A DNA stretch of 64,000 bases from Craterostigma plantagineum. Its lineage: Eukaryota > Streptophyta > Magnoliopsida > Lamiales > Linderniaceae. The notes beneath the pieces are model-generated. The model worked only from the letters and a program-made list of their open reading frames with translations. It made no database searches and was not told where the DNA came from. How positions within the stretch are numbered: the first letter of the stretch is position 1; every line of letters begins with the position of its first letter. The stretch is taken from the NCBI GenBank assembly GCA_027422505.1, contig JAPQWV010000051.1, positions 3,439,501-3,503,500 on the forward strand, written 5' to 3'. Positions 1 through 9,444 of this stretch are shown here, in pieces. The position numbers and the translations under genes were made by a program.

Positions 1-2
1 AG

Positions 3-366
3 GTTTACCTTCTTCAATGCTATTTTACATATTCATCACATTATTGCCTGTTAGAAGCCAACCTTCGACAAAGGTATTATCTTCTCCAGAGATTCCTTAT
101 TCGTTTTGTTCATACGATTACTGTTCCAAGTGTGGCAAGCCATGGTTAGTCGATTACTGCATAACTTGTTTATAGGCTCTGTGTTTAGCACTCGTTTGCC
201 TTTGCTTTGTATTCGTCGGAACAAGATGTGTGCAAACCTTCCTGTCTGTTGATTAATTTGCTTCCTTTAACTGATTAAGGGCAGCTTTACCCGCTTCAAT
301 GTTAGAAAGCAGCTTTCACAAAGGTAGTATCTGTGTTTCGTTTTGATCATTCGATTTCTTATTCTT
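3..366. repeat. Two diverged direct-repeat copies upstream of the MinE gene
   Basis: Positions about 3-122 and 284-366 share the order 'tttacc..cttcaatg', 'ttagaa', 'cacaaaggta(t/g)tatc' and 'ttcgttttgatcat..gatt', with a gap in the second copy. This looks like an old local duplication in the 5' flank or an upstream intron. No coding signal is visible in 1-370. A transit-peptide exon could lie left of the window. Confidence 0.45.
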
Positions 367-370
367 CCGC

Positions 371-945
371 ATGAAACAGGTCGAACTATTCACCAGCACC
401 CCATCGATTCCACCCCGACCATTGCTCGAAACCCACTCCCTTCGCTGCAGCTCAAAGTCTCAATCAAGAGAGTACAACCTTTCCTCAAACCCCTTCAGCC
501 AAGAAATCGAAACCTTCCTCCTCAACACGATCACCATGAGCTTCTTCGACCGCCTAACCCTAGCCTGGAAGATCGTCTTCCCTTCCCCCAATCGAGGAAG
601 AATTCCAATGCCAGGATCGCCAAGCAGAGGCTCAAGATGATCCTCTTCTCCGATAGGTGCGCTGTCAGCGACGAGGCCAAGCGAAAGATAGTGAGCAATG
701 TCGTCAATGCCCTTTCAGACTTCGTGGAGATCGAATCCGAGGATAAGGTGCAGCTCAGCGTGTCGACCGACGCTGATTTGGGGACTGTATATTCGGTCAC
801 TGTGCCCGTGAGGAGGGTTAGGTCTGAGTATCAGATGGACGACGAGAATGGGACGATTATGAACGTCGAGTACAAGGATCGAGGTGAGGTTTCGGGCTCT
901 GTTGATGTTACTTTCGATTTCTATGTTCATGGGGATGAATTTTGA
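371..945 (+). CDS. MINE1: Plastid division topological specificity factor MinE homologue, one-base frameshift
   Basis: Plant MinE homologues act in the chloroplast stroma and place the division ring by regulating the MinD ATPase. The anti-MinD segment (SFFDRLTLAWKIVFPSPN, from the ATG at 536) is read in one frame. The following core (NSNARIAKQRLKMILFSDRC through FVEIESEDKVQL to YSVTVPVRR and FDFYVHGDEF) is read in the next frame. The switch falls at about 591-597. Plant MinE spacing there fits loss of one base, which gives about 191 residues from the ATG at 371. Everything else is conserved and the stop is at 943-945. The N-terminus is shorter than usual for plant MinE; 'acag' just after 371 could be a splice acceptor, so upstream exons may exist. 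It is either a recent pseudogene or a sequencing or assembly error; I cannot tell which. Family assignment is firm, coding status is not. Confidence 0.8.
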
Positions 946-2082
946 GAGGAGTGTGGGAAATTGTGTGTTTGATGTGAAGTTGAAGTCTAACTATGGTTGT
1001 TGTCATCTTTTGAATCTTTGGTAGTTTTTTTGGTTAAGTTTCATTTCCTTTCCTTATAGGGAAATAAATTCCCCCTTACTTTTCCAACTGAAATTCTAGG
1101 TGAACCTACAGAGAAATATCCATTTATATAAAAAATTTACAAGTCAGTACGCCTGTCAGAAAATTTTTATATAAGTACTCGTTCGATTTACAAGTCAGTA
1201 CCCCAGTCTTGAATTACCTTATTTTATGTGTATTATGTACCACGTCAAGCGTTATATGGTACTTATATATGGTACCTATATGCGTCCAATATGGTACATT
1301 AATTTGTTATATGATGAATCATTTTCTCACTGTATTATGTACCAAAACAATATGTTTCTCTATTATACCTACATGTGTTCTATGACGTACTTGTGGCGGA
1401 CCAGGTACCAATGTGCAAAAAAATTATTCTAATAGGTACCTACATATAAAAAAAGTCTGGCAGGGTACGGACTTGCGAATTTTCTATATAAATCGGTATT
1501 TTTTTGTAGATTCCCCGAAATTCTATTGTAAAATTAATTTGTGGTCCACTGTGCAAATAGAATTTCCTCAAATACTAACCATCAGATAATTCTTAGCTTC
1601 AACGATAATCATCTTGTACAACGTTATTCGAAATTTGGTGCATGAACGTGATTAATGTCATGAAGATTTCTGGTCCGCCACAAGTACGTCATTGAACACA
1701 TGTAGGTATCATAGAGAAACATATTGTTTTGGTACATAATACAGTGAGAAATTTGGTGCATGAACAAATCAACACAATCTGTAGTATATTGGATCGAAAC
1801 GCTATCGGTCGAACAATAAACACAATCTGCATGGTACTTGGAACAGAAATCAATGCAAGGATTGCGTAGGCTCTAAATTAGAGTATTTGGACTATAATTT
1901 CCGTTTTGAATTTAAAGCTTTGAGTCGATGGAAACTAAAAAAAAAAAAGTACATAGTTGGTAATAAAAGATGTGATGAAAAACTCAAAACAAAGGCAATT
2001 TACAAGTAATTTTAATCCTAGATTCAAAAAAACAATTTGAACTTGCTTTTAGTAGAATATGAATCACTAATCAGGGTTGTTT
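946..2082. other. Intergenic AT-rich stretch after MinE
   Basis: No coding pattern is seen here. It contains short direct repeats ('tttacaagtcagtac' at about 1135 and 1189), the inverted repeat described separately, and direct copies of 'gaaatttggtgcatgaac' at about 1630 and 1748 that flank the right arm of that inverted repeat. Confidence 0.6.
1321..1751. repeat. Long inverted repeat, about 82-bp arms
   Basis: Left arm 1321-1404 and right arm 1670-1751 are reverse complements with only a few mismatches, separated by about 265 bp. The right arm is bracketed by two direct copies of 'gaaatttggtgcatgaac'. Transcription would form a long hairpin. The left arm lies in a region rich in 'ggtacc' and 'tggtac' words. 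Confidence 0.85.
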
Positions 2083-2315
2083 TGATTTGGTAGGGCTGTG
2101 TGGTGCGGTTTTGGAGGGGTTTCGGCCAATTCCATACCAAACTGCGATATGCGGTTTTTCGAGAAAAAAAATCTTAAATTGCGGTTGTTAGAAATCAGAC
2201 AACACAAGCGCTTTTGAGCGGTTTGGACGGTTGCAATGCGGTTTGCAGTTTTTAACTTATTGAAATAAAATACTTATAGTTTAGTGACTGATACGTCCAT
2301 TACTTAAAAAGTAAA

Positions 2316-3048
2316 TGTTACCCTCGGGGCTAACCGACCCCGTGGCAAAATACCCGACCCATCTCAACCGACCCAACTACCCTGCTAGGAGATGATCTCA
2401 CCATGGATACGTGCCTCGGGACTATAGGATAAGGCCGAATCCATAGGAAGTAGGACATTGAAGCTCCCTCGGTTCTACATCCCGAGGACTCCTGGCCCTA
2501 GGGCGCTCCAACAGATCCCATCAAGAAAAAGAGAGAGCTCGGGCTCGGTCCCTCGGGCAAGTTGACCGAGGGTAGGGATACTTTCTTCGAAAAAGCAGAC
2601 CCCAAACCAATGTAACTTCCCATAATCACATTAACCGAACGTGGGAGGGATAACCGTCTAAAAACCCGCCTGTCAAGAAGATGGGCCATCATGGGCGACG
2701 AGGGAGCTCGACCCCTGAAATTACGGAACGTGGGTCTCAACCGCTCTGGAAACTGCCCAAGGACAAAAGCCTATAAATACTGCTAAGGTACTCAAGAACA
2801 GGGATCGATTTCTTACGTATCCTACTGTTACTCTGCCAAATTGATTACTCACAAAACACACACTACACCCTTTCTATGCTACTTTACACCTGGAAAATGG
2901 AAATTACCCTCTTGACCTAGGCAAGAGGGCAAACGACCCCCCAACTTTATTCTGTTTTCGAGTGATTAGGTGACGCGTGCGGTGGAGTCTAGGCGGGAAT
3001 AAGTCTGTTAGCCGTCCGACGTGGCAGATCTATTTTTCGGCGGTATCA
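2316..3048 (+). repeat. 5' LTR of the Tat element
   Basis: Begins TGTTACCCTCGG and ends GGCGGTATCA, 733 bp. Base for base it appears equal to 14773-15505, at a constant offset of 12,457. It contains a TATA box at about 2772. An 80-codon minus-strand open frame inside both LTRs is probably not a gene. Confidence 0.95.
2772..2779 (+). promoter_or_regulatory. TATA box of the Tat 5' LTR
   Basis: 'TATAAATA' within 'cctataaatactgc', about 456 bp into the LTR, is the only good TATA in the LTR. It would place the U3/R border at about 2800 and start the genomic and gag-pol transcript. The same site occurs in the 3' LTR at 15229. Confidence 0.6.
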
Positions 3049-3051
3049 ACT

Positions 3052-3069
3052 TGGCGCCGTCTGTGGGAA
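3052..3069 (+). other. Primer-binding site of the Tat element
   Basis: TGGCGCCGTCTGTGGGAA begins three bases after the LTR end. The TGGCGCC core matches the 3' acceptor end of a tRNA of the tRNA-Asp type used by Tat and Athila elements. The exact tRNA is an inference. Confidence 0.65.
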
Positions 3070-3100
3070 CGTTTAGGTTTCTCATTAATAGAAATTCAGT

Positions 3101-6100
3101 ATGGTAGTTGTCGAGAATGATCATGTGCCGCCACCTGACGGTAACGGGCAGAACCCGGCAGATCCAGCCGTGATGTTTGCCACCATCATGCAAGAAATGC
3201 GAAGAATCGGGAATGACGTGGGAGTCTTGATGGCCGAAAGAAACCAGAGAGGGAATGGACTCGGGCAGAATGGAGGACGCAACGCCAGGCGTGAAGAAGG
3301 CCAACACGAGACAAATGGAGAGCGAGACGCTCAATCCGGCACTGGAGAACGTAGCGATGGTAACCACACCCTGGCATCGATGCAGAGGAGAGCTCGAGCT
3401 GAGAGAAGAAGACGTGCCGATCAGCAACGCACTGATCAGCCACGCACTGACCAGCAACGCACTGACCAGCAGCGCGCTGATCAACATGCAGCCGACTTGG
3501 AAAAAATGAGAGAGGAGATTCGCCAGCTTCAAAATCTCGCAAACCCGCCTGAAGTCCCAATCGTCCCTCGGGCTTCACCGTTTTCTCCCGAGGTGCTCGC
3601 GGCTCCACTGCCCGAACACTTCCGATCTTTTGAAATGAGGAAATATGACGGTTCCGGGCCACCTGAAGACCATCTAGCCGCTTTCGAAGGAAACGCGGCG
3701 TTATACCAACTTAGCGACCCCGTCAAATGCCGACTCTTCGTGACCACTCTGTCAGGAGGGGCCCAACAATGGTTTACTCTTTTGCCCCCAGGAGGAATTA
3801 GAAGTTTCCATGACCTAACCAGCCACTTTTTGAAGTACTTCTCAAGCAACAGAAGACGCCCCTCATCTGCAGTAAAGTTATTGAACATAAAACAAGCTGA
3901 TCGGGAGAGCTTAAGAGACTATCTTCGGCGTTTTAATCAGGTGAAGATGGAGGTCCCCAACATAGCGCCCGAGTTGCTTATCGGGGCGTTTCACCATGGT
4001 TTAAGGGACGGGGATCTGTTCAGATCATTGGTGAAGAAATATCCTACCACAGTAGAAGAACTGATAGCTCGGGTTGAGAAATATGTTCGAGTAGAAGAAT
4101 CACAAGCTCGGGAACCCGAGGAAAGAAAACGCAAGAGTCCCCCACGAGAGCGCCGAAAAAGCCCACCGAGAAACCAGGACCGAAGAGTGTTTCCCCGAAG
4201 GGAAGATCGCCCCTATCCGGTGCCTCCACTCCCACGGGTTGATTACTCGAAATTGCGCGTAAACAAAATACGAGCGCTGGAGATATGCGAGGAAAACGAC
4301 TTTCTTCGCCGACCACCTTATATCGATGGTAACCCGAGGCGACCAATATCCGACACTTACTGTAACTACCATCACGAGTACGGACATACTACGGAGGAAT
4401 GTTTTCAATTAAATCGAGAGCTAGAGAAGTTAATTGCAACCAACCCTGAGGCTCGAGCTAAGTTGGCAGGAGTTGAAGGGGGCTTCGGGTCCAAACCCCG
4501 ATACCCTGGAATTGGAAACCGTCCTAACACGCGACAAGACCGTCCAAGGGAAGCTCGGAGGAAGACGCCAGAAAGGGAAGATAGACGAGGCCCGAGGCCT
4601 GGAGGAAATGATAATCTAAGGAATCAAGACAACAGGGAGGCAGGACGACGGAGATCTCCAGAGAAACCTGCGCCGCGTCAGATCAATATCATATCAGGAG
4701 GACCAACGGGAGGAGACTCCAATCGGGCGAGGAAGGCAGGAGCCCGCCGTTTGGAAAATTTCGAAATCAAAGTAGGAAGCAAACGATCGGGCCCTACCAT
4801 CAGTTTTGGTCCCGAAGACTTCCATGGAGGTGACGATTTCCATGAAGACGCCCTAGTTATTCGAGCAGAGGTAGCCAATCATGACGTTGGAAGAGTTTTC
4901 ATTGACAATGGAAGTTCCGTCAACATCATTTACAAGAGGGCCCTTGATCAGATGGACATAGGAGCATACCCTATGGACAGAGTAGAAACAGCTCTATTCG
5001 GCTTCACGGGACATTGTGTCGAGGCAATGGGAATATTACATCTACCACTCTCCCTCGGGGAGGGTGACATGAGGAAAACACGGATCACGCCATTCATGGT
5101 CATCAACGGGAAGAGCCCATACAACATCATCCTCGGGAGACCTGCCCTCACTTCCTTCATGGCTATTGCTTCGGCACTTCACCAGAAAGTAAAGTTCCCC
5201 GTGGGAGACAAAGTAGGGGAAGTTTTGGGAGATCGTAAGATGGCTAGGAAATGCTATGTGGAAGAAGTTCGGGTAGAGATCAAATCCTCTAAAACACGAA
5301 GAGAAGACTACCCGAGGGGCAGGGAAACGCTGTACGCCATAGGAACTGCTCAGAAAGAAGACAAGGAGGAAGAAATCGAAGAAGTGGTGATCAATCCGCC
5401 CGAAGGGGTAGTAAAAGTCGCCAAAGATCTTCCCCTAGACCTGAAGGAGGGCTTAATCAGATTACTAAAAAGGAACAAGGACGCGTTCGCGTGGACCTCT
5501 AAGGATATGATAGGCATCGACCGAGGAATCATCGAGCATAAATTGAATGTCTCCCGAGCCGTTCGACCTGTCTTTCAGAAAAGGAGGCATCTCAGCGCTG
5601 AGATGAATGCTGAGGCACGACGACAGGTGGAAGAGTTGTTGGAAGCAGGCCACATTCGGGAGGTTCAATTCCCCACCTGGCTCTCGAACGTGGTCTTGGT
5701 TCCAAAATCCTCGGGCAAATGGCGCATGTGCGTAGATTTCCGAAACCTAAATGAAGCATGCCCGAAGGACTGTTATCCCTTACCCAGGATCGATCAATTG
5801 GTTGATTCCACCTCAGAACATGAGCTACTCTGTTTTCTCGACGCTTTTCAAGGATATAACCAGATCCTACTTGCCAAGGAAGACCAAGAAAAGACAAGCT
5901 TCATAACCGCCGGAGGGACCTACTGTTATACAGTTATGCCCTTCGGGCTAAAGAATGCCGGTGCCACATACCAGAGGTTGATGGACAAGGTTTTCAAGGA
6001 TCAGATCGGAAGGAACGTGGAAGTCTATGTCGACGACATCCTAATCAAGTCCCGAGAAAGAAGTTGCTTCCTGGCCGATGTTCAAGAAACACTCTCGACC

Positions 6101-8533
6101 GCCCGAGGATACAACTTGAAGATGAACCCTAGCAAGTGCACCTTTGGAGTCAGTTCAGGAAAGTTCTTAGGATACATGGTGACGAGGCGAGGAATTGAAG
6201 CTAATCCCGACAAAGTCAAGGCCTTGTTGGATATGACATCTCCCCGAAGTCTAAATGAGGTGCAGAGGTTGACAGGGAGGATCACCGCTCTTTCGCGATT
6301 CATCTCCCGATCCGCGGACCGTAGCTTACCCTTCTTCAAAGTGTTGCGCAAAGTCCAAAACTTCGAATGGACACCCGAGTGCGAGAGAGCCTTCCAGGAC
6401 TTGAAAGAATATTTGACAAAGTTGCCCGTGCTTAACAAGCCGTCACCCGGGGAGGAGTTGATAGTCTACCTGGCAGCATCGCCTCGGGCCATAAGTTCCG
6501 TAATGGTTCGGGAAGAGGAAGGAGTACAGAAACCAATCTATTTCGTCAGCCACATCTTGAAAGGCCCCGAGACCAGGTACACAAATTCCGAAAAACTTCT
6601 GTTGGCCCTTCTTATCACTGCCAGGAAACTACGACCATACTTCTTATCACACCCGATTGTGGTGCTGACCAATCAACCCATCGGGAAGATCGCCACACGG
6701 CCAGACGTCTCGGGAAGGGTAGTCAAGTGGTCGACGGAATTAGGAGAGTACGATATTCACTTCAAACCTCGGGCTGCGATCAAAGCACAGGCGTTGGCCG
6801 ATTCTATGGTGGAAATAATCGGCGATGGTCCTGAAGAGGTATGGAAGATGTTCGTGGATGGTTCTTCCTGCAGTTCAGGGAATGGAGTCGGGATACTTCT
6901 CATATCACCCTGGGGAGAAGAGACCAATCTGGCTATTAGGCTCGACCACAAGGCATCAAACAATGAGACAGAATATGAGGCGCTGCTTGCTGGACTTCGA
7001 GCGGCACGGAGAATGGGGATCACCCGATTACTGGTGCACTCGGACTCCCAACTCGTGGTTCAGCAACTAGAGGGGAACTTTGCCGTTAAGGGCCCAAATT
7101 TAGAAAAATATGTCAGGGCGTTCGAGGAAATTAAAGGAAGCTTTGAAGAACTTAGGATCGTCTTAATCACCCGAGCCCAGAATGAGAAGGCAGATCAGAT
7201 AGCCAAGTGGGCAAGCGCCATTGGCCCACTTGAGGAAAAGGGAGAGGTCCTAACCATTTGGCAGATAGAAGACCAAAACGCGCTCGAACCCGACATTGCC
7301 CGAGAGGACTGGAGACACGAGATCTACCAATACCTGCGCCACGAGATCCTTCCCGAGGACAAAGCTCAAGCCCAAAAACTCATGCGAAAGATTCCAAGGT
7401 TCACCTTAATTGATACAACTCTGTTCAAACGGTCTTTCGCGGGACCCCTCCTACGATGCATATCCAAGGAAGAAGGAGAATATGTCCTTCGGGAAATACA
7501 TGAGGGTATTTGTGGGAGCCACATTGGGGGTCGGGCCTTGGTAAGGAAAGCACTCCTCGCAGGTTTCTTTTGGGCAACTATGAAGGGCGATGCCATTAAG
7601 ACAGTCCGAAGCTGTCTCAGTTGCCAGAAGCACGCCAGTCTACAGAGGATGCCCGCTGAGGCAATGAAGTCAGTAACCTCCCCTTGCCCCTTTGACCAAT
7701 GGGGACTCGACATTGTTGGGCCATTCTCCGGAAACGTGGCTCAAAAGAAGTTTTTGTTAGTAGCTGTGGACTACTTCTCGAAATGGGTTGAAGCTGAAGC
7801 CTTGGCCAAGATCACCGAAGCCGCTATCACCACCTTCATCTGGAAAAACATCATCTGCCGCTACGGAATCCCCAGAAGACTAGTATCTGACAATGGTAGG
7901 CAATTCAGTGGAAAGAAGCTAAAGGAATGGTGTGGTGAGCTCGGGATAGAGCAAATATTTACCTCGGTAGCGTATCCACAAAGCAACGGCCAGGTTGAGG
8001 TGACAAATCGTACCATAGTGCAAGGGTTGAAGACCCGACTTGAGGGGCTCGAGAAGTCATGGTTCAATGAGCTTCAAAGTGTCCTCTGGTCATACCGGAC
8101 AACGCCTCGAGAGGGGACCAGTGAGACTCCTTTCAGCTTGGTCTATGGGAGCGAAGCAGTACTACCCGCGGAAATCGGAATGGAAAGCGCCCGAATCCTT
8201 ACTTACCCTGAAGACAACGACCAGCTCCGCACCGAAGATCTCGATCTTATCGAGGAAGGAAGAGAAAGAGCCGCCATCAGGATGGCCGCCTACCAGAGGA
8301 GGATGACCAAGTCTTACAATCGCCGAGTCCGAAGCAAGAGGTACGAGGAGGGGGACCTCGTAATGAAAGAGATTCTAAATCAAGAAGGAAGGAAGAAGTT
8401 AGAACCCAAGTTCGAAGGACCTTACCGAGTCGTCAAGAAAGCAGAAGAAGCCTCCTACTATCTCGAGGACACCAGCGGAAAACGGCTCGATCGCCCTTGG
8501 AACGCCCGGAAGCTACGGAAATACTATCCCTAG
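3101..8533 (+). CDS. gag-pol: Tat-lineage gag-pol polyprotein, 1810 aa
   Basis: A single unbroken frame from the ATG 52 bp after the LTR. Approximate domains: charged N-terminus with short 'TDQQR'-type repeats (105-135); retrotransposon gag (180-330); zinc knuckle variant CNYHHEYGHTTEEC (about 420), CX2HX4HX4C with His for the second Cys; aspartic protease DNGSS (about 602); reverse transcriptase with YVDD (about 977); first RNase H (about 1120-1180); second, archaeal-type RNase H starting at MFVDGSS (about 1250) with SNNETEYEALL; integrase HHCC finger (about 1467-1513) and DDE core (LDIVGPF, SDNGRQF, VEVTNRT; about 1535-1632). No chromodomain is visible. It makes the particle and copies and integrates the element. 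No stop or frameshift separates gag from pol, so protease processing is expected. Active-site residues appear intact. Confidence 0.95.
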   Translation: MVVVENDHVPPPDGNGQNPADPAVMFATIMQEMRRIGNDVGVLMAERNQRGNGLGQNGGRNARREEGQHETNGERDAQSGTGERSDGNHTLASMQRRARAERRRRADQQRTDQPRTDQQRTDQQRADQHAADLEKMREEIRQLQNLANPPEVPIVPRASPFSPEVLAAPLPEHFRSFEMRKYDGSGPPEDHLAAFEGNAALYQLSDPVKCRLFVTTLSGGAQQWFTLLPPGGIRSFHDLTSHFLKYFSSNRRRPSSAVKLLNIKQADRESLRDYLRRFNQVKMEVPNIAPELLIGAFHHGLRDGDLFRSLVKKYPTTVEELIARVEKYVRVEESQAREPEERKRKSPPRERRKSPPRNQDRRVFPRREDRPYPVPPLPRVDYSKLRVNKIRALEICEENDFLRRPPYIDGNPRRPISDTYCNYHHEYGHTTEECFQLNRELEKLIATNPEARAKLAGVEGGFGSKPRYPGIGNRPNTRQDRPREARRKTPEREDRRGPRPGGNDNLRNQDNREAGRRRSPEKPAPRQINIISGGPTGGDSNRARKAGARRLENFEIKVGSKRSGPTISFGPEDFHGGDDFHEDALVIRAEVANHDVGRVFIDNGSSVNIIYKRALDQMDIGAYPMDRVETALFGFTGHCVEAMGILHLPLSLGEGDMRKTRITPFMVINGKSPYNIILGRPALTSFMAIASALHQKVKFPVGDKVGEVLGDRKMARKCYVEEVRVEIKSSKTRREDYPRGRETLYAIGTAQKEDKEEEIEEVVINPPEGVVKVAKDLPLDLKEGLIRLLKRNKDAFAWTSKDMIGIDRGIIEHKLNVSRAVRPVFQKRRHLSAEMNAEARRQVEELLEAGHIREVQFPTWLSNVVLVPKSSGKWRMCVDFRNLNEACPKDCYPLPRIDQLVDSTSEHELLCFLDAFQGYNQILLAKEDQEKTSFITAGGTYCYTVMPFGLKNAGATYQRLMDKVFKDQIGRNVEVYVDDILIKSRERSCFLADVQETLSTARGYNLKMNPSKCTFGVSSGKFLGYMVTRRGIEANPDKVKALLDMTSPRSLNEVQRLTGRITALSRFISRSADRSLPFFKVLRKVQNFEWTPECERAFQDLKEYLTKLPVLNKPSPGEELIVYLAASPRAISSVMVREEEGVQKPIYFVSHILKGPETRYTNSEKLLLALLITARKLRPYFLSHPIVVLTNQPIGKIATRPDVSGRVVKWSTELGEYDIHFKPRAAIKAQALADSMVEIIGDGPEEVWKMFVDGSSCSSGNGVGILLISPWGEETNLAIRLDHKASNNETEYEALLAGLRAARRMGITRLLVHSDSQLVVQQLEGNFAVKGPNLEKYVRAFEEIKGSFEELRIVLITRAQNEKADQIAKWASAIGPLEEKGEVLTIWQIEDQNALEPDIAREDWRHEIYQYLRHEILPEDKAQAQKLMRKIPRFTLIDTTLFKRSFAGPLLRCISKEEGEYVLREIHEGICGSHIGGRALVRKALLAGFFWATMKGDAIKTVRSCLSCQKHASLQRMPAEAMKSVTSPCPFDQWGLDIVGPFSGNVAQKKFLLVAVDYFSKWVEAEALAKITEAAITTFIWKNIICRYGIPRRLVSDNGRQFSGKKLKEWCGELGIEQIFTSVAYPQSNGQVEVTNRTIVQGLKTRLEGLEKSWFNELQSVLWSYRTTPREGTSETPFSLVYGSEAVLPAEIGMESARILTYPEDNDQLRTEDLDLIEEGRERAAIRMAAYQRRMTKSYNRRVRSKRYEEGDLVMKEILNQEGRKKLEPKFEGPYRVVKKAEEASYYLEDTSGKRLDRPWNARKLRKYYP

Positions 8534-8792
8534 AGGGGGGTACCCTCATTTGCATATGTTTTCTCTTTGATTTTCGCACATTCTTTCTTTAAAGTTTACT
8601 TCTATTGCTTTTGAGATGTAAACTACGCTGGATTATTAATGAAGTTTATTCTCTGTTCGTACGAGGAACTCCCGACCCAACATCCAAAGAACTTTAAAAG
8701 ACACGAAGACCCGGGTAGAAGACACTCCACTTCCCAAGAAGGCAATTGTTACAAAAATCTCTCGGAACAACCCCAACAAGGTGATCTCCTTT
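8534..8792. other. Post-pol non-coding segment of the Tat element
   Basis: No coding pattern was found between the gag-pol stop and the 158-bp repeat. It is probably the 3' untranslated part of the gag-pol message. Confidence 0.5.
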
Positions 8793-9109
8793 GCACACAC
8801 TAAATTCCCTCTACGAGAGGCTGAAATATTCCCTAAAGGGAAAACATTCTTGCGCACATTGCTATCCCTCTACGCGAGGCAGCGCCACCTCTATATAAGC
8901 TAGAGGCAAAGAAGGCCCCTCGGGATAACATCCCTCGGGTAACATAAACTGCGCACACTGAATTCCCTCTACGCGAGGCTGAGATATTCCCTAAGGGGAA
9001 AAGAAACTTTTTTGCGCACACCGATATCCCTCTACGGAGGCAGCGCCTCCTCTATTAGGCTAGAGGCAAATGAAGGCCCCTCGGGACTACATCCCTCGGG
9101 TAATATAGA
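8793..9109. repeat. Two-copy tandem repeat (about 158 bp) inside the Tat element
   Basis: Copies at about 8793-8950 and 8951-9109 share 'aattccctctacg(c/a)gaggctga', 'atccctctac', 'gaggcagcgcc', 'gctagaggcaaa', 'gaaggcccctcggga' and 'catccctcgggtaa'. Internal tandem repeats after pol are known in Retand-type members of this lineage. Confidence 0.85.
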
Positions 9110-9444
9110 CCATGCACGTGAAACGTCCCTTGACGATAAAGCAATGCAACATCAATATTGGTTAAAGGACGCAAAAAGCATCTCACGAGATCACCGAGGC
9201 CACTCCTGGGATCGGGGGGACGCCCTCGACCCGGGGGAAAGAGGCCTCATTACTCCCGTAAATTACCAAAGATAAATGGGATGGGCATTGAACAGGAAGC
9301 GTTGTTCAGGTAAGTAAAAGTCCTTTATTTATTTAAAAATGCTGCAATTCATAACAGGTAGGAAAAAGACGAAGAGCAGAGACACCAACGGACGACAAGG
9401 AAATAAATAAAACAGAAAGCTAGACTCTACGAAAGGACATCAGA
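9110..9444. other. Tat element spacer downstream of antisense gene B
   Basis: It holds the likely 3' untranslated region of gene B. No convincing coding segment is seen. Short 'ccctcggg' words, common in this element, recur. Confidence 0.4.

Noticed and set aside
2498..2740. 80-codon minus-strand frame in the Tat LTR, repeated at 14955-15197
   Set aside because: Present twice only because the LTRs are identical; no domain, and it lies across regulatory LTR sequence.
3008..8306. Many frames on both strands overlapping gag-pol (for example 3186-3662 and 4044-4408 on the minus strand)
   Set aside because: Shadows of the long gag-pol frame in other frames; no independent motif.
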